Assembly: GCA_002498385.1 (NCBI GenBank)
Contig: DAHH01000016.1
Span: 274,530 to 301,725, forward strand
Direction of reading: 5' to 3'
Source: Methanobacterium sp. UBA410
GTDB taxonomy: Archaea; Methanobacteriota; Methanobacteria; Methanobacteriales; Methanobacteriaceae
DNA: 27,196 nucleotides
Positions 6,184 to 15,855 of this stretch are shown piece by piece (positions within the stretch are counted from its first letter, which is position 1; every line of letters begins with the position of its first letter). The notes under the pieces are model-generated. The model was not told the DNA's origin. It did not search any database and worked only from the letters and a program-made list of their open reading frames with translations. The translations under genes and the position numbers were made by a program.

Positions 6184-8862
6184 TCATTTTATTAGTCTGT
6201 TTGAAACGAATTCACTGACAAATATTATGGCAGCAACAGCAGCTACAAAGAGCCAATCTCCAGCTGAAATTGCAGTTGTCCGGAATATGCCCTGTAAGAA
6301 TGGTACGTAGATAACACACACCTGCAACAAGAATGATGTTGCAACAGCCACCATTAAAACCTTATTTGAGAAGCTGTTTCTGGATTTGCAGTTGAATACG
6401 TTGAATATCTGGAACATCACAAATACCGTGAAAGCCATTGTGGTTGCCTTTATGGTGCTGACGCCTGATGAAAGCTCGAAGTAGTACAGTGCAAGCGTTC
6501 CAACACTCATAACAACCCCTGTGATAATTATCCTCAGTAGGTTTCTTCTGGATATGATCTGTTCCCTGCTTGGTGGGCGTTCCATAACATCGGGATCAGC
6601 CGGCTCAACACCCAAAGATTGAGCAGGTGGTCCGTCCATTATCATATTTATCCAGAGTATCTGGATGGGGTTGAAGGGTATGGGCATGTTTGAGATGGAA
6701 GCTGCAGTTATGGTGATGATGGCACCTATGTTGGTTGAAAGCTGGAACTTCACGAATCTTCTTATATTGTCGAAAATTGTACGGCCTTCTTTAACTGCCT
6801 TAACTATGGTTGCAAAGTTGTCATCCTGAAGGATCATGTCTGATGACTCCTTGGCAACGTCGGTTCCCGTACCCATGGAAACACCAATTTCCGCTCTTTT
6901 AAGGGCTGGAGCATCGTTCACACCGTCCCCTGTCATGGAAACCACATGTCCTCCTGATTTAAGGGCTTCAACAATTCTGACCTTCTGTTCAGGGAAGACA
7001 CGTGCGTAAACATTCACATCTTCCACCACTTTCTGGAACTCTTCATCGCTGAGCCTGTCGAGGTCAGATCCTGTGAGAACCTTTCCACCATTAAGAATGC
7101 CAATTTCTGATGCTATGGCAGCTGCAGTGTCTTTATGATCACCTGTTATCATCACAACGTTGATTCCTGCATTTTTACATGTTGCAACAGCATCTTTAGC
7201 TTCCAGGCGTGGCGGGTCCATCATTCCAACAAGGCCCACAAAGATCAGATCCTTTTCCAGTGCTTCCTTATCTTCAAGGTCTTCCTTATCTTCAAGCTTC
7301 CTGTAAGCTAAGGCAAGCACTCGCAGTGCCCCTGCAGTCATGCCCTTCAGATCGTTCACGATCCTGTCCCTATCTTCTAGGCTCATCTGAGAGAGACTTC
7401 CCTCTTCTGAAGCATTACCTTTTAAGGTGCTGCCTTCTGAAACACTACTTCCTACAGCATTTTCTCCCACGGCACCACTTTCCTCCATGGCATCTCCTTC
7501 AGCTGCACCTTTTTTTATCATGCTGCAGCGTTCAAGAACAAGTTCAGGTGCACCCTTGATGAGAAGGTACCTCTGGCCGTTGAACTCGTTCACTGTTGTC
7601 ATCCTCTTTCTTTCACTGTCGAGAGGAATTTCAAACAGTCTTTTATGTGTTTTTTCAAGTTCTTCCCTATTGTAACCATTTTCTTCCGCGTAGAGAAGCA
7701 TTGCCACGTCTGTTGGGTCGCCTATTGCCTTGATTTGCCGAGAATTATGTTTTTTAGGATTATTTTTTCCATATTTTATTTCTTTTTCTTCCTTAGATAT
7801 GGTGGCGTTGTTGCAGAGGGCAGATATCTTGAAAACCATTTCAGGATCTATTATGCTGGTATTACGTACTGCCATTTTGTTTTTGGTGAGGGTTCCTGTC
7901 TTATCTGTACAGATGGTTGTGCAGGACCCAAGCGTTTCCACAGCCAGGAGTTTTCTGACAACTGCATTGTTTTTGGCCATTCTCTGCATTCCAAGTGCAA
8001 GTGTGAGGGTTAAAATAGCTGGCAGTCCCTCAGGGACAGCTGCAACTGCAAGTGAAACTGCAGTCATGAACGTCTCAACAATTGGAACATTTTTAGATAG
8101 CTGGAGAAGGAAGATTCCAGAACACACAACAAGGGCTATAACACCCAACATTTTGCCCAAACCTGCTATTTTGTCCTGTAAAGGTGTTTTAGTTTCCTCT
8201 ACCTGGATCATCTCTGCAATTTTACCTATCCTTGTGTTCATGCCCACTTCAACAACCACACCTTTACCTCGTCCTGAGGATACGTTGGTGTCCATGAAGG
8301 CCAGGTTTCGGGTTTCATCACCCTCGCAAACATTTTCATTTTTTTTGACAGGTTTTGATTCTCCTGTTAAGGGGGATTCATCCACAAGAAGGTCATAGCT
8401 TTTTATGAGTCTAATGTCTGCAGGTACCTTGTCTCCTTCTTCAACTACAACAACATCGCCTATTGTTAGTTCATTTGCGTCTAGTTCCTGCTTTTTACCG
8501 TCACGCAGTACAATTGCCTGGGTGGATGTCATGCCCTTAAGTTTTTCCATGGCATTTTCAGCACGGTTCTCCTGCATAAAGCCAACAACTGCGTTTAAGA
8601 TTACCACCACCATTATAACTGCCGCGTCTGTGGTGTCTCCTACTGCAGCAGCTGCCAATGCTGCCACGATAAGCAATACTATGAGAAAGTCCTTAAACTG
8701 TCCTAAAAACCGTTTTATCGGCCTTGGCTTTTCTTCTTCAACCAGCTCGTTTTTTCCATGTTTGAGAACACGTTCACTGGCTTGTTTTGTGTTCAATCCG
8801 TTTTCATTGGATTTTACATTTTCTAAAACTTCATCAACGCTTAAATTTTGCCATTTCATCAT
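6184..8862 (-). CDS. P2A-type cation ATPase, SPCA/PMR1-like (Ca2+/Mn2+ pump)
   Basis: 892 aa integral membrane pump with about ten membrane segments. Visible motifs are A-domain TGES (166-169), TM4 PEGLP (277-281), the phosphorylation site D320 in DKTGTLT, KGAPE (436-440) and hinge TGDGVNDAP (644-652). TM6 reads WINMIMDGPPAQSLG, with N739 and D743 as ion ligands. TM5 (FQLSTNIGAI) lacks the SERCA Glu, which matches secretory-pathway pumps with a single Ca2+/Mn2+ site; export of Ca2+ or Mn2+ is therefore likely. Odd: residues about 452-492 of the nucleotide domain are a low-complexity Gly/Ser/Glu insert, and a small acidic repeat (EDKEDLEDKEALEKD) lies at 524-538. The start, ATG 8862 (or 8859), lies within the end of the UPF0146 gene (29-nt overlap), suggesting translational coupling. 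Confidence 0.93.
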   Translation of the reverse strand: MMKWQNLSVDEVLENVKSNENGLNTKQASERVLKHGKNELVEEEKPRPIKRFLGQFKDFLIVLLIVAALAAAAVGDTTDAAVIMVVVILNAVVGFMQENRAENAMEKLKGMTSTQAIVLRDGKKQELDANELTIGDVVVVEEGDKVPADIRLIKSYDLLVDESPLTGESKPVKKNENVCEGDETRNLAFMDTNVSSGRGKGVVVEVGMNTRIGKIAEMIQVEETKTPLQDKIAGLGKMLGVIALVVCSGIFLLQLSKNVPIVETFMTAVSLAVAAVPEGLPAILTLTLALGMQRMAKNNAVVRKLLAVETLGSCTTICTDKTGTLTKNKMAVRNTSIIDPEMVFKISALCNNATISKEEKEIKYGKNNPKKHNSRQIKAIGDPTDVAMLLYAEENGYNREELEKTHKRLFEIPLDSERKRMTTVNEFNGQRYLLIKGAPELVLERCSMIKKGAAEGDAMEESGAVGENAVGSSVSEGSTLKGNASEEGSLSQMSLEDRDRIVNDLKGMTAGALRVLALAYRKLEDKEDLEDKEALEKDLIFVGLVGMMDPPRLEAKDAVATCKNAGINVVMITGDHKDTAAAIASEIGILNGGKVLTGSDLDRLSDEEFQKVVEDVNVYARVFPEQKVRIVEALKSGGHVVSMTGDGVNDAPALKRAEIGVSMGTGTDVAKESSDMILQDDNFATIVKAVKEGRTIFDNIRRFVKFQLSTNIGAIITITAASISNMPIPFNPIQILWINMIMDGPPAQSLGVEPADPDVMERPPSREQIISRRNLLRIIITGVVMSVGTLALYYFELSSGVSTIKATTMAFTVFVMFQIFNVFNCKSRNSFSNKVLMVAVATSFLLQVCVIYVPFLQGIFRTTAISAGDWLFVAAVAAIIFVSEFVSNRLIK

Positions 8863-9244
8863 AACACATCTTGTAAAAAATCGTTCTTTTGTAGTTTACG
8901 AGTTTCATCTTCCTGTAGGTATTTATAGAATCCGTTGCTAGGGGTTTTATTATTAAATCCGCTCCAATTTTTTCTGCTAATTTCATAATGCAGGGTTGAA
9001 GTTCCTCAGGGGGTCGTATTGAATAGATAAGGGATGCATTCCCATATATTTTTAAGTTAGGATCGCAAATATCATCCTTGATTATGGAGTTATGGGAAGG
9101 TTTAATATCCGTTAGAATAATATCCATTTTAAGATGTCTTTGCAGGTTCAAAGCAACTTTAAGGAAGTTTCCCGCACCCACCTCCACTATCTTAGATGCA
9201 TCAGCGTAGTTTTTGATAATGTAATCTGCAAGATCGTTCCACAA
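8834..9244 (-). CDS. UPF0146 family protein
   Basis: 136 aa, recognised as UPF0146, a small archaeal family of unknown function. The start is TTG 9244: an in-frame stop sits directly upstream, and GGTGAT (9250-9255) is 5 nt away, an ideal site. Residues 20-34 (VEVGAGNFLKVALNL) and the following DIILTDI resemble the glycine-rich loop and second strand of SAM methyltransferases, but the protein is too short for a full classical domain, so catalysis is doubtful. Its last 29 nt overlap the start of the cation ATPase. UPF0146, ATPase and cbiJ form one minus-strand unit. What links them is not apparent. Confidence 0.8.
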   Translation of the reverse strand: MWNDLADYIIKNYADASKIVEVGAGNFLKVALNLQRHLKMDIILTDIKPSHNSIIKDDICDPNLKIYGNASLIYSIRPPEELQPCIMKLAEKIGADLIIKPLATDSINTYRKMKLVNYKRTIFYKMCYDEMAKFKR

Positions 9245-9313
9245 TTATAATCACCGCACAAGTATTTAGTTATTTATAGACAACAATATTTACAATATTT
9301 ACTGGAGACATCC
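9245..9313. promoter_or_regulatory. Divergent promoter between UPF0146 and the acetyltransferase
   Basis: The 69-bp gap holds TATTTATA (9271-9278), which reads TATAAATA on the other strand and is well placed for the plus-strand gene (start near 9300). A repeated CAATATTTA element (about 9284-9301) gives a minus-strand TATA candidate for UPF0146. Assigned by position only. Confidence 0.5.
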
Positions 9314-9748
<435 letters not shown>

Positions 9749-10509
9749 ATCCAGAATCTCAAAAGGTGAACACTGGTGGGATCAACGGAAGAAATTGGTT
9801 ATCCAGTGATCAAAATCAATGCAAAAATCAATGCAAACTTTTTTAAAATTAGTTCTTACAATTAAAAAAACTAATTCTTACAATTAAAGGTTCCCTTCAA
9901 ATTTAACATGCCTCATGCTCTTTTAGTTCATATTCAATAAAGGATTGTTTTAACCATTTAACTTAATTTTAACAATTTAACTTAATAATACTTAAGTATC
10001 TGCAAATATGCAACCAATGTACCAATCAATTACTCGATAAACCATGCAAGATGTGATGATAACTCAAAGAATTAGTATTCAGTTATAAAATCAGTGCAAA
10101 TTCATTCATAATAATATTTTATAATATAAAAATCAGCACAAAATTCTTATTGCCTGATTCAACAGTTTAATTGAGGATCCATCACAGTACTTCCAAACAG
10201 CTATCCAACAAGATTTCAACCACTAAAAATTTTAAGCATGACAAAGATTAGATACATAATTTAGATATATAATTTAAAAAAAATATTAAAAAAAAACTTT
10301 TTAAAAAAAATGGATACCTAAAATATTGCTGGAAAAAATCTGGGCAGTACTGGGCTAATTCCAGATAAATGGAATTCCAGATAAAAATAAGATCCTGAAC
10401 CTGAATCCCCCGGATAATGGTGGGCTAATCGGTAAAGGTACATTTACTAGACTTGAATTTACTGATAATTTTTTTGATTCATTTCAAACTTACAAAACAC
10501 GGTGATGAA
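9749..10509. other. Long AT-rich spacer upstream of carA
   Basis: No gene is supportable in this 760-bp gap. It contains short direct repeats (TTCTTACAATTAAA at 9853-9866 and 9875-9888; ATTTAACTTAA twice near 9957-9982). It also has an inverted repeat CACTGG (9771-9776)/CCAGTG (9803-9808) and an isolated C-box-like GTGATGA (10053-10059) with no D box. The last 180 bases become richer in GC and are described separately. Confidence 0.6.
10329..10430 (+). promoter_or_regulatory. Possible structured leader or operator region of carA
   Basis: GC-richer islet just upstream of carA. CTGGAA (10329-10334) can pair with TTCCAG at 10359-10364 or at 10375-10380. AATTCCA/TGGAATT (10357-10363, 10370-10376) forms a competing 7-bp hairpin. 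TGGGCTAAT is directly repeated at 10351 and 10421. Mutually exclusive pairing ahead of a pyrimidine/arginine gene suggests control by attenuation or repressor, but no known riboswitch class is recognisable. Confidence 0.3.
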
Positions 10510-11592
10510 ATGCTAAAACAGGCAAAATTGGCTTTAGAAGATGGAACAGTATTAAAAGGAGATGGATTCGGTTTTGAAACCACTAAAACTGGAGAAGTGG
10601 TTTTTACAACAGGGATGACTGGATACGTGGAATCATTGACAGACCCTTCCTACAAAGGCCAGATACTCATGTCAACTTACCCTCTTCAGGGAAACTACGG
10701 AGTATCCTCAGAGTGGTTCCAGTCAAACGGTATAAAAGCCGAAGGATTCATAGTGAGGGAGCACAACACCCATCCATCCCACAGATCAAAAGAAAAAGGT
10801 TTATCAGAGTTTTTGGAGGAATATGAGATTCCAGGCATAAGTGGAATAGATACACGTTCCCTCACCATTAAGATCAGAAGATCCGGTACCATGAAGGGAG
10901 CCCTTACAACAGAAGAAATAAGTGATGGTGAACTTCTTGAACTTGTAAGGGGACAGCCGGATATTGAAGATATTGACCTGGCTGATAAGGTCTGTGTTGA
11001 AAAACCAACAATTTACGGGGAAAACTATGATAAAAGAGTGGTTATCCTTGATTGTGGAATAAAAAAGAACAGTGTCAATGCACTGCTTAAAAGAGAGATT
11101 GGCGCAGTTGTGCTTCCCTACAAAACAGATGTTAAAACCATTTTAGATTACGATCCTGATGCAATGCTGGTTTCAAGCGGTCCTGGAGACCCTGGGCGGG
11201 TTGGAGAAGCTATAAGAACAGTTCAAAACCTGTCAAGTAAACTGCCAATATTTGGAATATGCCTTGGACAGCAGATAATCGCCCTTGCCTTTGGAGCCAA
11301 GATCTACAAGATGAAGTTCGGTCACAGGGGAATAAATCAACCAGTTAAAGACCTTAAATCAGGCAAAGTTTCTATAACCTCCCAGAACCATGGTTTCAGC
11401 ATCGACCCAGAATCTTGCAGGGATCTGCCCATAAAGGTAACCCAGCTGAACCTGAACGACGGTACAATTGAGGGAATAGAACACGAAGAACTTCCAGTTT
11501 CCAGTGTGCAGTACCATCCAGAGGCAGGACCCGGCCCAAATGATACGGATTACTACTTCGACAACTTCCTCAAAACAGTTCAAAGTTATTAA
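10510..11592 (+). CDS. carA: Carbamoyl-phosphate synthase small (glutaminase) subunit
   Basis: 360 aa. It hydrolyses glutamine and channels ammonia to CarB for carbamoyl phosphate, the precursor of arginine and pyrimidines. The N-terminal CPSase domain (about 1-150) begins KLALEDGTVLKGDGFG. The class I amidotransferase domain has nucleophile C251 in GICLGQQ and the H336/E338 pair in QYHPEA. The start is ATG 10510 because GGTGATG (10501-10507) is directly upstream; the frame extends to 10453, but those 19 hydrophobic residues (NLLIIFLIHFKL) are untypical and lack a ribosome binding site. carB lies 685 bp downstream on the same strand, an unusually large gap for subunits of one enzyme. Confidence 0.96.
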   Translation: MLKQAKLALEDGTVLKGDGFGFETTKTGEVVFTTGMTGYVESLTDPSYKGQILMSTYPLQGNYGVSSEWFQSNGIKAEGFIVREHNTHPSHRSKEKGLSEFLEEYEIPGISGIDTRSLTIKIRRSGTMKGALTTEEISDGELLELVRGQPDIEDIDLADKVCVEKPTIYGENYDKRVVILDCGIKKNSVNALLKREIGAVVLPYKTDVKTILDYDPDAMLVSSGPGDPGRVGEAIRTVQNLSSKLPIFGICLGQQIIALAFGAKIYKMKFGHRGINQPVKDLKSGKVSITSQNHGFSIDPESCRDLPIKVTQLNLNDGTIEGIEHEELPVSSVQYHPEAGPGPNDTDYYFDNFLKTVQSY

Positions 11593-11756
11593 AAAGGGAT
11601 ATAGAGGATAAAATGGAAGTTAAATCATAGAAACTAATTATTTTAAAGAGGATTAGTTTAAAATAGATTTTAGTGAAGAATTTAACTGACAAGGTTGGTG
11701 GTAATTTTATTTTAAGGGTTTTTAATAAACTTCCCCTTGATAAAAAAAAATTCAAG

Positions 11757-11786
11757 TTGACATCATTTAAATTGACATCATTTAAA
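11757..11786. repeat. 15-bp perfect tandem duplication
   Basis: TTGACATCATTTAAA occurs twice head to tail (11757-11771, 11772-11786) with no mismatch. Confidence 0.85.
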
Positions 11787-12055
11787 GATTTGAAAGAGTA
11801 ACTTTAATATTAAAAGATTTTCATTCAAAAAATCTTTAAGATATTGGTATGACTAACTCCTGATTTAAACAATAATATGATTAAAACCTTGAAATGGTTG
11901 AATACTGATTAATCAATTTTTGAAAATAGATTTTAACAGCTGAAAATTAGAATGTAAGGGAACGCAACTAAGAATGCAACAAGTGAGGAACCTGCAGATC
12001 AGTCACCCAATGTCAGGTGGTACAAAATTTTAAATTTTTTGAAATTCCCTTGCAG

Positions 12056-12139
12056 GGATCTTGAAGGTAAGGATCTTGAAGGTAAGGATCTTGAAGGTAA
12101 GGATCTTGAAGGTAAGGATCTTGAAGGTAAGGATCTTGA
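12056..12139. repeat. 15-bp tandem array, 5.6 identical copies
   Basis: The unit GGATCTTGAAGGTAA starts at 12056, 12071, 12086, 12101 and 12116; a partial sixth copy ends at 12139. All copies are identical, so the array is young or actively homogenised and is probably variable between strains. One frame reads D-L-E-G-K repeats, but no start or long frame supports translation. It lies about 140 bp before carB. Confidence 0.95.
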
Positions 12140-12277
12140 CAGGTATCAAACTTAAAATCAGTATCAAACTTAAATAATCATAAGTCCAATTTTAGAAGGA
12201 TAGAAGGTCTAGTTAGCTTTTGAATAAAATTCTTAATAATGATAATACAGACAGGAAAATAGGTAGAGGATTGTAAA

Positions 12278-15200
12278 ATGCCAAAGGACGAAGATATAAA
12301 AAAAGTTCTTATCATTGGATCAGGGCCCATTCAAATTGGCCAAGCTGCTGAATTCGATTATTCCGGTTCTCAAGCATGTAAATCCCTCATGGAAGAGGGA
12401 ATAAAGACCATACTTGTGAACAGCAACCCAGCAACCATCCAGACAGATATCGAAACCGCTGACAAAGTTTATGTAGAACCCCTAAGCCCGAAGATCGTTG
12501 CTAAAATCATAAAAAAGGAAAACCCCGATGCAATATTGCCAACAATGGGTGGACAGACAGGTTTAAACGTTGCAACGGGTCTTGAGAAGATCAAAGCTCT
12601 GGAAGATGTTAAGGTTATAGGATCATCCATAGAGACAATAAGGAACGTTGAAGACCGTGAACTGTTTGGAAAATTCATGATGGAACTTAATGAGCCCATA
12701 GCCAAATGCAAAGCAGTTACATCTGTTGAAGAAGCTCTTGAAGCTGCTAATGAAATTGGTTACCCCATGATCATCAGACCTGCATTCACACTGGGTGGAA
12801 CAGGTGGTGGAGTTGCACACAACAGGGAAGAACTGGTGAAGGTGGTAACAAGGGGGCTTGAAATGAGCTTCATAAACCAGGTTCTCCTTGATGAATCCCT
12901 TCTGGGCTTTAAAGAGTTTGAATATGAGGTTATGCGTGATAAAAATGATACATGCATCATCGTGTGTAACATGGAGAACTTCGATCCCATGGGAATACAC
13001 ACTGGAGAGAGCATAGTTGTGGCACCCTCGCAGACCTTATCAGACGTGGACCATCAAAGGCTCAGAAATGCTTCAATCAAAATTATAAGAGCCCTCAAGA
13101 TCCAGGGTGGCTGTAACATACAGTTTTCCGTGAACCCAGAGACAGGCGATTACAAGGTTATTGAAGTGAACCCGCGGGTTAGCCGAAGTAGTGCACTTGC
13201 ATCCAAGGCCACAGGATATCCAATAGCAAAGATATCCGCCAAGATCGCCATTGGAATGACCTTAGATGAGATACAGAACGATATAACCAAGGAAACCCCT
13301 GCATCATTCGAGCCCTCCCTGGATTACGTGGTCACAAAAATACCGAGATGGCCCTTTGACAAGTTTAAAGAGGTTAAAAGAGAACTTGGAGTGCAGATGC
13401 AGTCCACAGGTGAAGTTATGGCCATTGGAAGAACAATAGAGGAATCCCTGCACAAAGCCATAAGGTCACTTGATATTGGAAAGTACGGGTTTGAAGAGGT
13501 TCCATTTAACGAGAACCTCCTTGTAAATGCCACAGATGAACGTTTATTCCACATTTACTCAGCTTTGAAATCTGGAATGAGTGTTGACAGAGTTCACGAA
13601 CTTACAAAGGTGGATAAATTCTTTTTATACAAAATACTTAACATAATCGATTTTGAGAACAGCTTAAACAAAGAAACTATTTTAGATCCGGTAATTCTCA
13701 AAAAGGCCAAAAGAATGGGCTTTTCCGACCATGTGCTTGCAGAGTTAACTGGCCACAATGAGAAAGAACTTCGCAGTATCCGTAAGAAACATGGAATCAT
13801 CCCAACCTACAAAATGGTGGACACATGTGCAGCCGAATTTGAGGCAAAAACTCCTTACTACTACAGTACATATGAAGAAGAAGATGAAGTGGCTGTTTCT
13901 GATAATAAAAAAGTTGTTATAATTGGAGCTGGACCAATAAGGATTGGTCAGGGGATAGAATTTGATTACTGCTGTGTTCACGCTGCAATGGCACTTAAAG
14001 ATCAGGGATTGGAAACCATAATCATAAACAACAACCCAGAAACTGTCAGTACAGATTATGACATATCAAACAAGCTCTACTTTGAACCCTTAACAATGGA
14101 AGACGTTATGGGCATTATCGACAAGGAGAAGCCTTACGGAGTGATCGTTCAGTTCGGTGGTCAGACATCAATAAACCTTGCAGTACCACTTGCAGAGGCA
14201 GGTGTAAAGATATTAGGCACTCCTCACGAGAGTATAGACCGGGTTGAGGATCGTGAACAGTTTACAAAGGTTTTAAATAATTTGAACATACCTCAAGCAG
14301 ATTATGGTATTGCAAATTCCTTTGATGATGCCCAGAAGATTGCAGAGAAAATAGGGTTCCCTGTACTTGTCAGACCTTCCTACGTTCTGGGTGGAAGGGC
14401 AATGGAAATAGTTTACGACAACATAGAACTCAAGAAGTACATGAAGGAAGCCGTTAAAATCTCTTCGAAACATCCAATACTCGTTGACAAGTTCCTTGAG
14501 GATGCAATAGAAGTAGATGTGGACGCACTCTGCGATGGAGAAGAGGTCTTCATTGGTGGAATTATGGAACATATAGAAGAGGCGGGTGTGCACTCAGGAG
14601 ATTCAGCATGCGTAATACCTCCGCAAAGTCTTTCTGATGAGGTTATTCAAACCATAAAAGATTACACTCGAAAGCTCGCCCTTGAGCTGGATGTTGTTGG
14701 ACTTATGAACATTCAGTACGCGGTTAAAATGGAAAAATCAGGCAAACCTAAGGTTTACATTATTGAGGCAAATCCAAGAGCCAGCCGTACAGTTCCATTT
14801 GTAAGTAAAGCTGTTGGAGTGCCCCTTGCAAAGGTTGCAGCCATGCTCATGATTGGACACAAACTCAGGGATTTCAAACTTCATGACCAGGTTGAGATTA
14901 AACATGTGGCTGTTAAAGAATCCATATTCCCATTCATAAAACTTCCACAGGCCGATTCTGTTTTAGGCCCTGAAATGAAGTCCACAGGTGAAAGTATGGG
15001 TATAGACGGAAACTTTGGAGTTTCATACTATAAAGCACAGCTTTCAGCGGGTATGGAACTTCCAAAGGGAGGAAAACTCTTCATAAGTGTGAAGGATGCA
15101 GACAAAAACAGTATACTTGACATAGTTGAGGATGCTGAAGCTCTGGGCTTTGAGATTGTGGCAACGAAGGGCACTGCAGAGGCTGTGAAGGACGAAGTCA

Positions 15201-15469
15201 ACATTGAAACCATTCGAAAAGTTAGTGAAGGCTCTCCAAACATCAAGGATGCAATTCTCAATGGAGAAATAGATCTAATAATCAATACGCCCTCAGGAAG
15301 GCAATCTGCAGATGATGGATACCACATAAGAAGGCTCGCAGTTGAACTGAGAATACCCTACGTTACAACACTTGCAGGAGCCCGTGCAGTACTGAAAGCC
15401 ATTAAAAAGGTTAAAAATGGTGAAATTGGAGTTAAATCTTTAAACGATTACCATACAGCCATTGATTAA
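12278..15469 (+). CDS. carB: Carbamoyl-phosphate synthase large subunit
   Basis: 1063 aa, a single fused polypeptide (split into two genes in Methanocaldococcus jannaschii). It makes carbamoyl phosphate from bicarbonate, ammonia and two ATP. Two homologous halves are visible. The first opens with IIGSGPIQIGQAAEFDYSG, the second near residue 543 with IIGAGPIRIGQGIEFDY; each has an ATP-grasp domain. ATP-grasp cues include MIIRPAFTLGGTGGG and VLVRPSYVLGGRAM, each followed by EVNPR or EANPR. The C-terminal MGS-like allosteric domain (about 931-1063) carries NTPSGRQSADDGYHIRR, a candidate effector site for UMP or ornithine-type control. ATG 12278 follows GAGGAT (12266-12271). Confidence 0.97.
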   Translation: MPKDEDIKKVLIIGSGPIQIGQAAEFDYSGSQACKSLMEEGIKTILVNSNPATIQTDIETADKVYVEPLSPKIVAKIIKKENPDAILPTMGGQTGLNVATGLEKIKALEDVKVIGSSIETIRNVEDRELFGKFMMELNEPIAKCKAVTSVEEALEAANEIGYPMIIRPAFTLGGTGGGVAHNREELVKVVTRGLEMSFINQVLLDESLLGFKEFEYEVMRDKNDTCIIVCNMENFDPMGIHTGESIVVAPSQTLSDVDHQRLRNASIKIIRALKIQGGCNIQFSVNPETGDYKVIEVNPRVSRSSALASKATGYPIAKISAKIAIGMTLDEIQNDITKETPASFEPSLDYVVTKIPRWPFDKFKEVKRELGVQMQSTGEVMAIGRTIEESLHKAIRSLDIGKYGFEEVPFNENLLVNATDERLFHIYSALKSGMSVDRVHELTKVDKFFLYKILNIIDFENSLNKETILDPVILKKAKRMGFSDHVLAELTGHNEKELRSIRKKHGIIPTYKMVDTCAAEFEAKTPYYYSTYEEEDEVAVSDNKKVVIIGAGPIRIGQGIEFDYCCVHAAMALKDQGLETIIINNNPETVSTDYDISNKLYFEPLTMEDVMGIIDKEKPYGVIVQFGGQTSINLAVPLAEAGVKILGTPHESIDRVEDREQFTKVLNNLNIPQADYGIANSFDDAQKIAEKIGFPVLVRPSYVLGGRAMEIVYDNIELKKYMKEAVKISSKHPILVDKFLEDAIEVDVDALCDGEEVFIGGIMEHIEEAGVHSGDSACVIPPQSLSDEVIQTIKDYTRKLALELDVVGLMNIQYAVKMEKSGKPKVYIIEANPRASRTVPFVSKAVGVPLAKVAAMLMIGHKLRDFKLHDQVEIKHVAVKESIFPFIKLPQADSVLGPEMKSTGESMGIDGNFGVSYYKAQLSAGMELPKGGKLFISVKDADKNSILDIVEDAEALGFEIVATKGTAEAVKDEVNIETIRKVSEGSPNIKDAILNGEIDLIINTPSGRQSADDGYHIRRLAVELRIPYVTTLAGARAVLKAIKKVKNGEIGVKSLNDYHTAID

Positions 15470-15580
15470 CTTAAAAATTTAAAAAAGACGGATCGTTTCA
15501 AAATAACTTCTTTTTAAATTTTCTTGAGTTTTTAAAGGTTTTAACCAAGTCTTTCCACATGATTAAAAAAATCTCATTTT

Positions 15581-15608
15581 ATTTCAACAGATTAATTTCA
15601 ACAGATTA
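15581..15608. repeat. 14-bp perfect tandem duplication
   Basis: ATTTCAACAGATTA is present at 15581-15594 and again at 15595-15608 without mismatch. Confidence 0.85.
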
Positions 15609-15623
15609 TTTCTATTTATTCTT

Positions 15624-15650
15624 CGAGAAAATATTCTCGGTTATTTTCCA
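15624..15650 (+). terminator. Hairpin with T-rich tail after carB
   Basis: CGAGAA/TTCTCG (15624-15629 and 15634-15639) forms a 6-bp hairpin with loop AATA, followed by a T-rich tail (GTTATTTTCC). It lies about 155 nt after the carB stop, so it could end the carB transcript. Weak on its own. Confidence 0.35.
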
Positions 15651-15855
15651 AACTTAAGTTAACAAAATAAGTGGTAATAAGTAAAAATTTTAAATAAAAT
15701 TCAGAATAAAATAATTGAAGGAAGGATAAAAAAAGATTTGAGGATTAAGTAACTAAAGGGTTAGGTAACTAAGGATAATAACAGTATCGAGCGTAATGGG
15801 AAACCAGTATATAACAAAAAAAGAGTGGGCCCGTAACATTAAATTGGAGAGAATC

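Larger units (their letters stand above)
11593..12277. other. 685-bp non-coding spacer between carA and carB
   Basis: No open frame or RNA gene is supportable. It contains two tandem arrays (listed separately) and an AT-rich first half. A somewhat GC-richer stretch at about 11955-12025 has a weak CACC/GGTG inverted repeat (12004-12007, 12016-12019). GTATCAAACTTAAA is repeated at about 12143-12156 and 12161-12174. Its length suggests carB has its own promoter. Confidence 0.6.
15470..15855. other. Spacer between carB and the amidohydrolase
   Basis: No gene is visible. It holds a perfect 14-bp tandem repeat and a small hairpin (listed separately). A pair of GTAACTAA elements near 15749 and 15767 may flank the downstream promoter. 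The frame of the next gene is open from 15796, but that part shows no ribosome binding site. Confidence 0.55.

Noticed and set aside
7730..8398. 222-codon open frame on the plus strand
   Set aside because: It is antisense within the cation ATPase gene and has no ribosome binding site or recognisable domain.
10053..10059. GTGATGA resembling a C box in the spacer upstream of carA
   Set aside because: No CTGA D box occurs within a plausible 60-nt distance, and there is no flanking stem.
10453..10509. Longer N terminus for CarA
   Set aside because: The extra residues are hydrophobic and untypical, while GGTGATG directly precedes ATG 10510.
12056..12139. Tandem array as a CRISPR
   Set aside because: The period is 15 bp with no unique spacers and no cas genes in the window.
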